In this document: piece by piece, positions 11,575 through 21,950 of the stretch
Position numbering within the stretch: the stretch's first letter is position 1
Layout: the number at the start of each line of letters is the position of its first letter
NCBI GenBank assembly: GCA_023055505.1
Contig: JALIRH010000003.1
Coordinates: 33,978,842-34,042,841 of the forward strand
Length of the DNA stretch: 64,000 bases
From: Callipepla californica brunnescens
Lineage: Eukaryota; Chordata; Aves; Galliformes; Odontophoridae
Direction of reading: 5' to 3'
Made by a program: the position numbers and the translations under genes
The notes under the pieces: model-generated
What the model was told of the DNA's origin: nothing
What the model saw: the letters and a program-made list of their open reading frames with translations, nothing else
Databases searched by the model: none

Positions 11575-14068
11575 CTAGACTGAGATGTTGAATTACTTCG
11601 AATAAGCGACAGAAGGGACTCTGGAAACCTCAAAGTCAGACAGTTTCAAATAACAAAAACTAGCTCAACTTCCAGTCATGCACATTTCTTTTGGTTAGTT
11701 CAGGGACCCTACAGAAACGGTGTCATATAACAAAAATAGCACACAATTGTGTCATTTTTATAAGTTTTCTGTGAATTTGAATGTAACTATACATTTTCCT
11801 AAAAACTGGTTTACCTTATATTGAATCTTCAGTTTCAGATAACCTTTAGAAGTCACATGTTCTGGGCTACAACTTTACTTAAGGATCAGCTCCAGCAAGG
11901 AATGTGAAAACAGAAGAAAGAAATCAACAGTCTTGTCCTGACTATACACAATCTAAGACGCTTATAGTTTGTAAACATCCACGTTTAAGATTATCTTGGC
12001 AAAAGTTATTTCCACTGAATTATCAGAAAAAGTTTCCATGGGCTTCATTAATGAAGAATATAGACTGAAGTCAACAAATATGCTTAGCATAAATCCATTG
12101 TATGCAGTAATCTGAAAGGCGTCAGCCAGAGAACAAATTAAATCGAAATACGAGAGATAGCAATCTCTCCCTTTATTAGGAGACCTTGCTGGACGAATCC
12201 ATTAAGTCATACAATAGTAACACAGAGTATGTTCACGTATTTCCCATCTTCTCTGCCTGTCAACCTCTTCTTGTTCCCAGGAAAGGACATTGAGCTCGAA
12301 ATAATAATGTTGTCAGAACAGAAACTGACAAACGATAGATGGATCATAACAAAAAACATGCCTAGAGCAAGGAAGTCTGACATCTGAGAGCTGGGATGTT
12401 TTCATTTTGGGTAGAAGCTCTGACCCACTATTTACACCCCTATCCCAATCTCTCCCACATCTCTTTAAATGACTACTTTCCAGATCTTATCTGCATGGAG
12501 ACTAGCCAGATTTATGGGCAGGATCCTGCTTAACTCTATGCCAAACTAGTGTTTTGGCCTCACTGGAAATGGGATTAGGTCTGAGACTTGCAAGAGGGAA
12601 AAAAAAAAAGACTTTGTTCTTGCCAGAAATGGTCATGCAGAATTTTTACAATGCTGTTTATTTTTTTGTTAGCACTACTGTAGAGTATCAGGCTATTCAG
12701 TGCTAGCATAATAGCACTTAAGCAGACTGGTAGAACAGACTACACATGGCTGTAGCCCATAATGAAACTGCATACAAATGAAGATAGGCAGACAGTTCAC
12801 TTGTAGATCCAGCACAGTGCAGTTTTCCAGTTCTAACAAGTGTTTGTACAAGGCAAGGTCAATAACACATTCTGCATGACTTGTGCAAATGTTGTTTCCA
12901 ACTCTGAAGAAAAGTTAAAAATTTAGGAAATTTTTAAATTTATTACTGTTAAATACACAGTCTGGTGTTATATTTGTGCACTGCCCATCACACTCAATAA
13001 AAACAGTTTCCAGAATGAAAGCTGGAGGGTAAATGCTGTATTTTCCTTTGCCAGCGTACTTTTCTTCTCCCACTTACTTAACACAAAATAGGCAGAAACA
13101 TAATCTTTATAAGACTTTCTGTATTTGAATGTATCACAACTTTAATTTCCTCTTAGTTTCATCAAATACTCGCTTCCATGACTTTAAAGCTGTCCAAAAC
13201 GAGAAAGTTTTACCTTTTTTTTTCTAAGGAATCTTGTAGTGAAGATAGCATGTGTATTTCTATATATAATATCCATTTACAATAAGTCCGTACGATGGCG
13301 TAGCCTCCAAAAAGCTGAACCTTTAGTTTTATGACAAAAATATTCTGCTGTAACTATCATATACATTATTAAGAAAAATAAAAAAATAAAAAAGAAGAAA
13401 AAAAAAGTATTTAAAAAAAAAATCTCAAAGATAAAGGAAGTTATGCCTAGAATGGGAAATGAATGTGAAAAGTAGATGCTGTAAAAGTAAGATCTTTCTG
13501 AGAAAGCCAGGTTACAGGTAAGGTCTCCATGATTGTACCACACTGGATATTGAAAGACAGACTGCCGTGTGTTTAAAAGATCTGGAGCAAGACAAATTTT
13601 TGTGGTCTGTTTCCCTTTCTGAAGCAGGTTTCAAAAGCCTTATTAAAACAAACACTAATAAAAGTCTTAATGCACTGAGAATGAGAAATACCATGTTTTC
13701 AAAGTGGCATACCCATAACCTAGTCAACTCATCTCAAAATCAATCCTGCGCTTCATCCCACAAAGCAACTATGTACTGGAATAAATTTTGGTGTAGACAA
13801 CCTCTAGTAACAGAAATACAGTCATCCAGAAAGGAAAAATTATCTTGTTTTTCAATTCATTTTGTTATCAACAGCGCAACTTTTTCGCATTCTGAAAGCA
13901 TTCTGAATTTGAGCAGTCACAGTGATGTAGAACAAGATGGGTATGCACAGCACTCATGCTGTCCACATTTAACCCTACAACCTACATTATGAACCCCATA
14001 GACATAGTGAGAATGAACCTAAAGTGGCAATAAGACCGATTTTTGCAGCAATGACAATGAACTTACAA

Positions 14069-14154
14069 CCCACTGCAGGGAACTGCATTAACAGGAGGGG
14101 TTGAACTTGATGAACCCCAGACATCCCTTCCAATCCACACAGTCCTGTGATTCG
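14069..14154 (+). mobile_element. CR1 3' tail fragment, forward
   Basis: A short 3'-end fragment of CR1. It contains the segment around CACTGCAGGGAACTGCATTAA, then a degenerate GGTTGAACTTGATGA, then CATCCCTTCCAATCCACACAG, and finishes with CCTGTGATTC, the standard CR1 terminus. Only the last 85 or so bases of the 3' untranslated region are present. Confidence 0.8.
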
Positions 14155-16840
14155 GCTCCTGAGCAAAAATTATCCAAGGCCCTGATGGCTCTAGTATTGT
14201 ATTTTCTAGGCAGAAATGCTTTCATACAAAAAAAAATATATATATATATATATTTTTTTAAATAGTTAACTATCTCTTTTTCTATTAAAAATATTTTTCA
14301 CAAAAGCAGCAAACTGAAGAGGAACAAGACAATGTAAACAGTCAGCCAAATGACCAACCAGAGAAGTGTTTTCAGTTTTAAAATGAGAAATGCACACCAA
14401 AATCTTTTTGAACCCCTTAATCAGCACACATTTCTAAACCTCTGTCCAGGCAGCCCACACTCCCACCTGCCTGAGCTGTAGGGCCATGCTGTGCCACTGG
14501 CTGTGCTGGGATGCAGCAGGCGCTTGTGGGGTGCTATGGGAAGCATGGTCAGCCGGCACGCTGCACCCACGGAACGCCGAGCAGCAGTGCTATGCGACAG
14601 TTTTTACATTTTGAGCCAATATTTTTCACTACTCCCAGATGACATGAGGAACATAAACACAGCCTTGTGAACCGTCACACGCACCAGGGCTACAGCCAAC
14701 GCGGGCTAACAAGCACAGAGGAGCATTGGTTGTCCTTTATTAAGCACAACGTCTGTGTTCACATTCAGCAGGCAAGCTTGAGCCTGTGTTATCCAAAGTT
14801 CTCACTCTAAAAGTAGTCTGCAATCACATACCAGACTGTTACAAAACAAAACCAAACCAAAACACCTCTCCGTCTGCAGAGATCTCAGTGTGCACAGGGA
14901 CAACCAGGGCTGCGCAGCTGGCTGCAGGTCTGTGCTCTCCTGGGCCAGAGCAGCCCCTCAATAACACATCTGCAGCAGCAGCGCAAGGAGGAGGGAACAG
15001 TCAACACCCTGGAAGGACGAGTAGTGCCTGCCTCAAACTGGGTTGTGCACCAGCACTGTGTGCTGCAAATTGAATGGATCTACGTTAACAACCAGATCAA
15101 CCCAACAGGAACACATGGAGCAACACAAGTGTGGGAGCCTCTGTACCAGTGCTAAATGCATTTTGTCGGGTTTTACTTCAGGCTAGCACTGGTCTGGTCC
15201 CACGGATGGAATTTCCAACAGTGACTCAAGACTCAAGCACATCTTCCAGTTTAGATTCACACTAAAGGAATCCAGCTGGCCCACCATGAGGTATATGGAG
15301 ATGGACAGTAAGTGGGAACAACTGGGAGACTGGCGTCAAAGAGCCCTCCTGATAGGAACCACAACCCTAATATAAATGCACAGCCACACCCATCAGCATC
15401 TGGGAGAGTGAAGGGAAAGAACTCAGCGTGCAGTGCTTGAAGAAGTTTTTCGGGTGTCAGGAAATCTGCGCAGTGACTTCAGCTTCACTGCTCTACAGAG
15501 CACCACTAAATTTACACTGAAACTGTTCTAACACAGGCATCAGATGTCGGTACACTGGGATTTGCCAGTTACCAAGTTTATCAAGACAAATCACAGCAGG
15601 ACAAAGCTATTTATTACAGAAGGGGGTGACCTGTATCTCTTTGATTTACACTCATAAAAGCATTGACAAATAATGACTGAAACCCAGCCGTTTCCAAAGG
15701 ACAGGGTATACCTATGTTGTTCAGCTGGTCATTCAGATTGTTTTCTGCCATCACCTGATACTATGGAAAGAAAAACAAATTCCCCTCAGACTGATTTTTC
15801 ACCTTCCCAAGCCTTTGTTCTATTCCACACCATTGGAATGTTTGGTGACGGCACAGTCTATTTGAAAGACAAACAAAAAGCAAATAGATCAGCTGGACCT
15901 GCCGCTCAGCATCCAGAGTTAGAGGTGTTCATTTTGATACTGCCCTTCCAGCGTCTCTCCGATGCTGCTCACCACCCTCACACCACTCCCGGCCCTGCCC
16001 AGAAGCTGATCAGCCCTCACTGGTACGGGCACACTTCCTCCCAGCATGGTGCTGTGTGTGCACAAGGGGTGCAAGAAGCAAAACGCTGCAGCCAGATCAT
16101 CCCTCCTTCTAGAACACACCGAGCAAATAGGTCTACCCTCTGCAGCTTTACAATGTTCACACTCAGTTCTTCAGAATTTAGGACTCTTCACTTTCTGGAT
16201 GATGGCAGTGCATGTGGGCTGCGTGAGAAAAGTGAGAAGAAGCCTCTCACTCAGAGCCTGGACACTGAGACAGACCACTGATTCTCAGCAGAAACCAGAC
16301 TACCGTTGCCTGTCGCTATGATATTATTTTGTCAGAGCTCTGCTTTCCAAACCTACAAAATTACTATTCCTTCTTTGCATTTGGAAAGGCCAGCACGAGT
16401 TACACACCTAGCTTAGCAAATGAAGCATCTGCATCAAAAAAATCTCTCAGGCACGTATTTGAGGTGACACACATCTCTTGGAGTTCCCACAACGAATTCT
16501 GAGGATACTGAGGAACAGTATCTGCACTGCATCTGTGCTGGCAGGCAGCAAGGACTCTGCACTCAAACTCTTTTCTCTCTGCTTTAGCACAAAGCAGGCT
16601 AGAAGTGTCCTGAGCACCACAGCACGACCCAGGGCTCAAGGCAGGCAACTCCTGCACCTGTTGCCTGGGGACTCCTGCAGGATCCTGACCTGGGGTTGTC
16701 CTTGGGGGATGTCTGCCTCCATCACTGCTAAGACCGATGCCCACCTGATGGCACTCACTGGGCTCTCATCCAGTTCATTTTGCCTCTTTCGCAAAAGGAG
16801 AGGTCTAACTTGTTACGGGCTGTTAATTTCATCCTCAAAA
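14155..16840. other. Moderately GC-rich stretch, no confirmed gene
   Basis: Left flank of the CpG island. GC content is higher than in the first 14 kb. It holds an (AT)n microsatellite at 14236-14252. The longest open frame outside the CpG island in the whole window lies here (202 codons, 15673-16281, plus strand), but it has no recognisable domain. If the island drives a leftward gene, this region would be the beginning of its first intron; if rightward, it is upstream flank. Confidence 0.5.
14236..14252. repeat. (AT)n microsatellite
   Basis: About eight alternating TA units between an A run and a T run. It is simple-sequence DNA able to self-pair. Confidence 0.9.
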
Positions 16841-16852
16841 AATCCAGCAAAA

Positions 16853-16862
16853 GTTATATAAC
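16853..16862. promoter_or_regulatory. TATATAA-containing palindrome
   Basis: GTTATATAAC is a perfect 10-base palindrome containing a TATA-like core readable on both strands. It lies about 300 bases outside the CpG island and 19 bases from a MEF2-type site. A TATA function is possible but unproven; CpG-island promoters usually lack one. Confidence 0.3.
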
Positions 16863-16880
16863 CCCTTTCACAATAGCGTG

Positions 16881-16890
16881 CTAAAAATAA
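16881..16890. promoter_or_regulatory. MEF2-type site
   Basis: CTAAAAATAA matches the MEF2 consensus YTA(A/T)4TAR exactly. MEF2 factors act in muscle, neuronal and neural-crest gene control. AT-rich ten-mers of this type arise by chance in AT-rich DNA, but this copy lies about 300 bases from a CpG island promoter in locally mixed-composition sequence, which makes it a reasonable candidate. Binding is inference. Confidence 0.35.
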
Positions 16891-17220
16891 AGAGCCGTTC
16901 AGCCAAATGCCAGTGCAATTTTTTATGGGACCTGTGACTCCAATTCTGCAAGACCTGTGGGAGCGCCTATTTCCTTGGCTCTCGCAGAAAGTCAAGCGTG
17001 GTATGATGATAATCGTCATCCGCGGGACGAAAAAGCCGCCGTACGTACGCCCTCCCATGCCATTCCAACTCCTGACTTAAAACGGCGCTGGATCAGATCC
17101 CTCAGGGGGTTTCATAACCGCAAACCATCATTAACCCAAAGCAAAGAATGAAAGGTACAAAGGGGCACCGCTCTCACGCACGCACCGCCTCACTCCAGGC
17201 CCAGGGTGCTGCGGCCCCTG

Positions 17221-17230
17221 CAGGTACCTG
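17221..17230. other. Palindromic CAGGTACCTG, possible donor on both strands
   Basis: CAGGTACCTG is its own reverse complement and gives CAG|GTACCT on each strand, a fair 5' splice donor match either way. It also contains an E-box-like half and a KpnI-type core. It lies within the left part of the CpG island. Confidence 0.3.
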
Positions 17231-17410
17231 GGGCGACCTCGGGAGCCGCCCCGCGGGCGGGCAGCTCCCGCAGGGACGCGGCGCTCCCACCGCGGCCGCC
17301 GCGAGAGGACGCGCAGGGACGGGGCCGTCAGCTGCCGGGCCCCGCGCCCTGCCCTACCGCCGGGACACGGAGAGGAGGGCAGCGAGCGGCCGCCGGTAGC
17401 CGTCCCATAC

Positions 17411-17640
17411 CTGCGGTGAGGCGAGGCAGGGTCCGCAGCGCGCTCCGTCCTGCCGGCTATAGGTCCAAACGCGGGGTGGAGCGGGGTCGCGGTCCTCGCC
17501 CGCTGCAGGCGCTGCCGCTGGCGGTGGTGCGAAGCCCTCGCTCGCTGCAGATGCCCATAGGCGCCCCGTGGGAGAGCGCGGTGCCGGGAGAGAGCGAGGC
17601 GGCTCGGCCGGGTCCCGGCTGCAGAGGGGAGCTCGGCACT
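17411..17640 (-). other. Candidate non-coding first exon (minus strand)
   Basis: Inferred first exon of a leftward transcript. The 3' end is set by the donor CAG|GTATGG, read on the minus strand with the exon ending at 17411 and GT at 17410-17409. The 5' end is approximate, placed about 50 bases downstream of the CCAAT box at 17689-17693. The exon contains at least one ATG (minus strand near 17555) opening a short frame that stops within about 35 codons. It would therefore be a 5' untranslated exon with an upstream open reading frame unless a downstream exon supplies the true start. No acceptor partner has been confirmed. Without transcript evidence this remains a prediction. Confidence 0.4.
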
Positions 17641-18860
17641 GACTCCTCTCAGCCACTGCCCGAGAAGAGGATCAAGCCCCAGCTTTCGATTGGCTCCGCT
17701 GGCCAAACAGCTCGCACCAGCCTCCTGCCCGCCCGCCGCCCGCCTCCCCGCGCCACAGCCGCACACGCTCCGCTCCCGGCGCTGCTGTCCCGCCGGCAGC
17801 CGCGGCCTCGGCCTTCTCACCCCCTTCGCCCCGACAGGACGCCGGGTCTCGGGGGTGTTCCTCACGCGAGGACGTTCTCGCGTCCCAGGTCCGACGGAAA
17901 ACGCTCGTTCGCCTCACGTCTCCCTCCGTTGGCTGAAGGACTCGAAGCTTTAAGCGTTTGTGACGCTCCGTGTCACGCTCAGCATTCAGCCACGTTTGTT
18001 TTCAGAACGTTTTCTCAAATATCCCTGGCCAGTCAAATTAAAAGCATGCAGAGCCTGATCACCTGAGGGCTGAATCAGACGTAGGACAACGCATTCTTTG
18101 CCTCAGTTCAGTTCGCTTTTCTGACGCTGTTTGGGTTCCTTGCCCTTTCTTGGTTAAATCCACGTCAACTCACAGCGCGCACAGCAAATGGAACCAGGAT
18201 GCTCAGCGTCCTCTTCCCACATCTACAGATATTAAATCACAGCGACTCTTACTGTCATTCCTTGGTGCATCTGTGCTGCTGGTGTTCCATTCGCTTGGCC
18301 TGACTTCAGTAGCTTCTAAGAAAGGAGTTTCTCTTCCACGGAAATGCTGCTGTATGAAGCCAAATCTCAGACCTGTCTTCTGGGGGAAACGGGAGTCCCT
18401 TGGCTGCAGCATGACCCTGTTTAAACAAGAATATGGTCGAATGGGATAAACGGGCCCTTTGGGTTTTCTCGGCACAGGAAGATGTTGTAATCTTTCCAGT
18501 AAACATGTTGGCAAAATTGCCTATTAAAAATCAGGGAAAACAAAATGATCAGTTATAACAAATGTGCTCGTAATTAATATAATGACCTGCATCTGAGAGA
18601 CCCTATTAAGTGATGCTGGAATATCAGGTGCTCTCATAAGTCAGCATTTATCCAAATTTGGTGCTGTGGCATTTGAAACACAGAGGATGGAGGCTCTGGG
18701 ATATCTGTGCATCACAGCACGTGTACAGTTTTAAACAGTAACTTCTACAACATTTCAAATTGATTCAGTGGGTTTGGGCTTTTTATTTATTTAATTATTT
18801 ATTGGTTGGTTGGGGGTATTTTATTTTGTTTTCTTTTCCATAGTGTTGGATGCTATTTCG

Positions 18861-18887
18861 CACTCTCTAGAAAGAGAGTGTTTTTTT
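18861..18887 (+). other. Perfect 8-bp hairpin followed by T7
   Basis: CACTCTCT, loop AGAA, then AGAGAGTG, immediately followed by seven T residues. It has the form of a hairpin-plus-U-tract, and the T run could terminate RNA polymerase III. No pol III gene was recognised upstream, so a terminator role is not supported beyond the shape. Confidence 0.5.
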
Positions 18888-20443
18888 GCCTCTTAGGGGC
18901 ATGCCAATCTAGTTAACAAAATGTTTTTGTTTATTTTTTTCAAGCAAAAGTCAGAAAAATAAGAAGATAAATATTGAGAAATATATGAAATCAGGGATAT
19001 GTAGAAATCTCCATACTTGGGGTATAGTCATTCCTTATGTTACCAGCTCTGTTAGTGGAAATGTCTCTCAGTGAATTCAGTGGATCTGCACTTCTGGAAC
19101 ACAAGTGTAACAAAACAATTAAAAATAAAGTCGTGTTTCTTTATTATTATATGTGTTTCCTTCACTTATTTTCTATTTATTTTTTTTTGCCTGAGATAAA
19201 TGAAATTGCTGGCATAGAGACCAAGCCACGTACCTAACCCATGGCTCAGCAGGCTCAGCCCCAGCTGCCACTGCAGCTCTCTGACCCCACCGACACCTCC
19301 ATGGCAGGCACATTTCTTCCTGCATCCTCCTGACCCATTTTCCTGGCTTATTTCCTATTGGAATTTCCCAAGTCAGAAAGTGGTTCCTGCTTTCACACTC
19401 TCTCTTTCCTTGGAAGAGTGCTGTATGTCTTCACACAGTTTTGTAGTTCCAGAATTGCTGCTTCCCATTGCCAATTCTCAACATTGCATTTGTCTCCGTT
19501 TTCAGTTCAGATTCCTTTGCAGCACTGATTAGGTTTCCCTCCAGTCTTGTTCAATTTAATAGCTTTTAACCTGTCTGTTTTATTTATGTCTGCTTAAGTG
19601 CTTATTTAATCTTTTCCTTTATAACTATAATGACCTTCCACAGGTTACTATAATCCTAGAAGGTATGTGGGGAATTTAAAGATTTAAAAGTCGTTTGACT
19701 TCATAAATAATTTTTATTTTCTCATTAAGTGCTTTATTTCTAAAACGGATTTTTCTATCACAATCAGAGTTTGTTTTTCGCAAATATTCCTTCTGCATAT
19801 CTTGTAATTGGGCTTGGTGAGAAATTCCAAAACCTGCCACCAAAACAGCTTTATTTATTTTTATATATATACAATTTTGTTAATGAGAACTACAAGGGGT
19901 GTTGATCTGTTGTAGGAAATACGTAACACGATTGTTCTCTGCCATAATTTTGTGCCATAATTTTATGCTGTAAGAAGTATTTTAGTTGGTGTGCAGGTAT
20001 TATTTTTATTTTTAAAAGTGCATCTTTCCTACAGCCTGACGTCTGTTGCATACCCTGCTTGAACAAATTAACCACACTTTTAACAGCTCCTGGTAATGAC
20101 AGGTGCTGTTGAAGTATTATACCTATTTTTATTATTTGTAAACAGTCTTTCCTTCTGATGCGGCCATTCTTCAGGAGTGGCTATTATCCATATCTTTGGT
20201 CTCACACTGAGACAATACACAAGCGATTTGTGACCATCTCCTTCACAGCAAGGACTGTACCTCTGTCACTGTCACAACAGTCATGTTGTTCTGCTTTTCA
20301 GCCCTGAGCACTGTGATCTGTGACCACGTCTGGCAGGATTACCGGAGGTTGGCATGTTCCTGACTTGGGCACAGAAGGCGACCTCGCTATTTGCTCTCAC
20401 TGCCTTGTGTCCCATTTGCTTCTATGCCGTTCCTGCTTCTTGG

Positions 20444-20726
20444 CTAACCTGCTTTATCTCTTTGCAGATTTAGCTCATCTTTGTCCATGACTTTACCTTT
20501 TAATGTAGGCTCTTTCACATCCTGACCTTGCTTTTGATTTGCCCTTTGGTTTGGGGTAGCCTTGATTTCTCCATTTTCCTGAGAATGCTTTCTGTCTGGA
20601 GCCTTGGGCTGGTCTGTCCTTGGCAACTGACTCCTCATCTTGTGTTTCTTCAGGCTCAATGACTGGTTCCACCCCAGCTACAGTCACCACGTGGAAATAT
20701 TCCCACTTGTAGCTCCTTAACAGCAC
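20444..20726 (-). pseudogene. Possible decayed coding fragment, unidentified
   Basis: Two overlapping minus-strand frames give protein-like, charged, low-complexity sequence. One reads VEPVIEPEETQDEES in its middle; the other continues with SQENGEIKATPNQ and DVKEPTLKGKVMDKDEL before a stop. The two could be parts of one acidic/basic disordered protein joined by a frameshift near 20640. Another open stretch follows on the same strand at about 20300-20400. I do not recognise the family and see no conserved domain, splice sites or poly-A tail that would settle the matter. It could be an old retroposed gene, a repeat-encoded fragment or chance. Confidence 0.2.
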
Positions 20727-21746
20727 CCACTTATAACCACCTTACTAAACGGGAATGATATTGTGTGATATCACGGTGCTGACGCAGAGAGTTTGGCTCA
20801 TATCTTATCTGCATGATAATTCAGCACCTCTGTAAGAAATTGTAGCAGTGGTATTGGGTAAAGGTTTAGGAAAATCTATGAGAGCACATGAGAATGTCAT
20901 GTCCCCTTAAGATAAATCACGCTTGTCAAGATCTTCAACAGCTCATACTGTTTTCATAGACAATTAGGCACCTAAATGCCTTTGGACACAGTGCACCTGT
21001 TTTTTAATTTGGAGTTCTTTCTGACATGGTGGATTCAAGCCAGGAAAGCACTCTAAGCAGCAGTAATTTGGATTTTTTTTTTTTCTTCTTTTTCCAGTAT
21101 TTTATCTCTGCTGTGAAAAACAACTCTAAAATACGTCTCTAACTGAGTCAGGAGAGCATCCCAATACTGGACATGAGTAAATACTTTACCCAACCACCAG
21201 TAATGAAATTCCTTAAAATGAATAAAACTATTTGTCAGAAATGCCCTATTTATTTTTCATAGTGAATGTGAATTAAATTTTCACAATCTAGCCTGATTCC
21301 GGCTTCAAACAAAAAATATTCTGTGTACTTCTTGGGAGAAAAAGAAAGAGCTAACACATTTCTCTACTTTTTTCTTCCACTTCGTTCCCAGGAAAATTAC
21401 ATTTGAGCCACGCTCCATCCAGACGCTCAGAGCTCACCTCTGTGCTCCAGGAATTTGCACTTTGGTCAGCACACCTTCTGGCTGCTCTTCAGAGGCTCAT
21501 ATATTCAGTTTACCAAATAATAACAATAATTATTAAAAAGAGTCCTAGCATAGGCCTGACATTTTATTTAAAACTTTCCTTGACCAAAATGTTTTCCAGC
21601 ATGGGGGTGATTTCTGCTTACTCCAGTGAAGGCTTAATGACATATGGTGCCAAATTGTTTTTGGGTTTTCATGGTGAGAAAAGGAATAACTAGTGAAGAA
21701 CAGAAAAAATCTGAGGGAATAAAGGGTTGTGAAATGTATGAGAACT

Positions 21747-21950
21747 GTTGAATCACAGCCTGAACCACTAATTGATCACCTGAGGTGAGCACTGAGTCAG
21801 CTACAGGAGCATAGGTAAAGGCAGTTCACCTGTGTGATTGGAAGCAGTGAAGTCCGGCTCCACCTCACCCGGACCCCATTTAAGGGCTGCCCAGCACTGT
21901 GGAGTTCTAGACAAGGCTCAGCCATCAGTGACAGGTGAGCCTTTCCTAAT
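21747..21950 (+). promoter_or_regulatory. Compact promoter-like cassette, possibly an LTR
   Basis: A 200-base block of higher GC in AT-rich surroundings. It contains three E-box cores of the CACCTG/CAGGTG type (about 21777, 21826 and 21932), a GTGATTGGAA segment carrying an inverted CCAAT core, CACCTCACCC, and a TATA-like CATTTAAG at 21877-21884. A strong 5' splice donor ACAG|GTGAGC ends the exon side at 21934. The order (upstream elements, TATA, about 50 bases, donor) is that of a minimal promoter plus first exon, also typical of a retroviral LTR with leader. I think the sequence resembles a dispersed avian repeat but cannot name it. No flanking viral genes are visible, so a solo LTR or unrelated repeat are the main options. 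Confidence 0.35.

Larger units (their letters stand above)
9613..14068. other. Long AT-rich non-coding stretch
   Basis: No coding exon, RNA gene or recognisable transposon could be supported in this 4.5 kb. It contains an unusual concentration of A-rich simple sequence between 11.09 and 11.58 kb and near 13.38-13.43 kb, annotated or mentioned separately. The 141-codon open frame at 13567-13992 on the plus strand has no recognisable domain and is compatible with chance. Confidence 0.55.
17170..17960. promoter_or_regulatory. CpG island, probable promoter
   Basis: A sharply bounded block of about 0.8 kb with dense CpG (for example nine CpG dinucleotides in 17221-17280), in contrast to the CpG-poor flanks. 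It contains clustered GC boxes on both strands: GGGCGGG at 17255-17261, and a run of minus-strand GGCGGG-type boxes at 17724-17751. A CCAAT box on the minus strand lies at 17689-17693 (CCAATCG). This is classic TATA-less CpG-island promoter architecture. Read leftwards, GC boxes lie upstream, CCAAT next, and a possible start near 17600-17650, followed by a good splice donor at 17411. Rightward transcription is also possible but I see no comparably good donor. The long open frames through the island in several phases result from GC-rich, stop-poor sequence and are not convincing proteins. Confidence 0.85.
17961..21744. other. Non-coding stretch right of the CpG island
   Basis: GC content falls away quickly. 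Apart from a perfect hairpin at 18861-18880 and a coding-looking but interrupted block near 20444-20726 on the minus strand, both described separately, I see no exon, RNA gene or named repeat. Confidence 0.5.

Noticed and set aside
13567..13992. 141-codon plus-strand frame
   Set aside because: No domain or splice context; probably chance.
17131..17865. 244-codon minus-strand open frame through the CpG island
   Set aside because: Extremely Arg/Pro/Gly/Ala-rich composition caused by GC-rich, stop-poor DNA; overlapping long frames exist in several phases and no domain is visible.
17206..18066. 286-codon plus-strand open frame through the CpG island
   Set aside because: Same compositional artefact; the start codon lies inside the island and the protein has no recognisable features.
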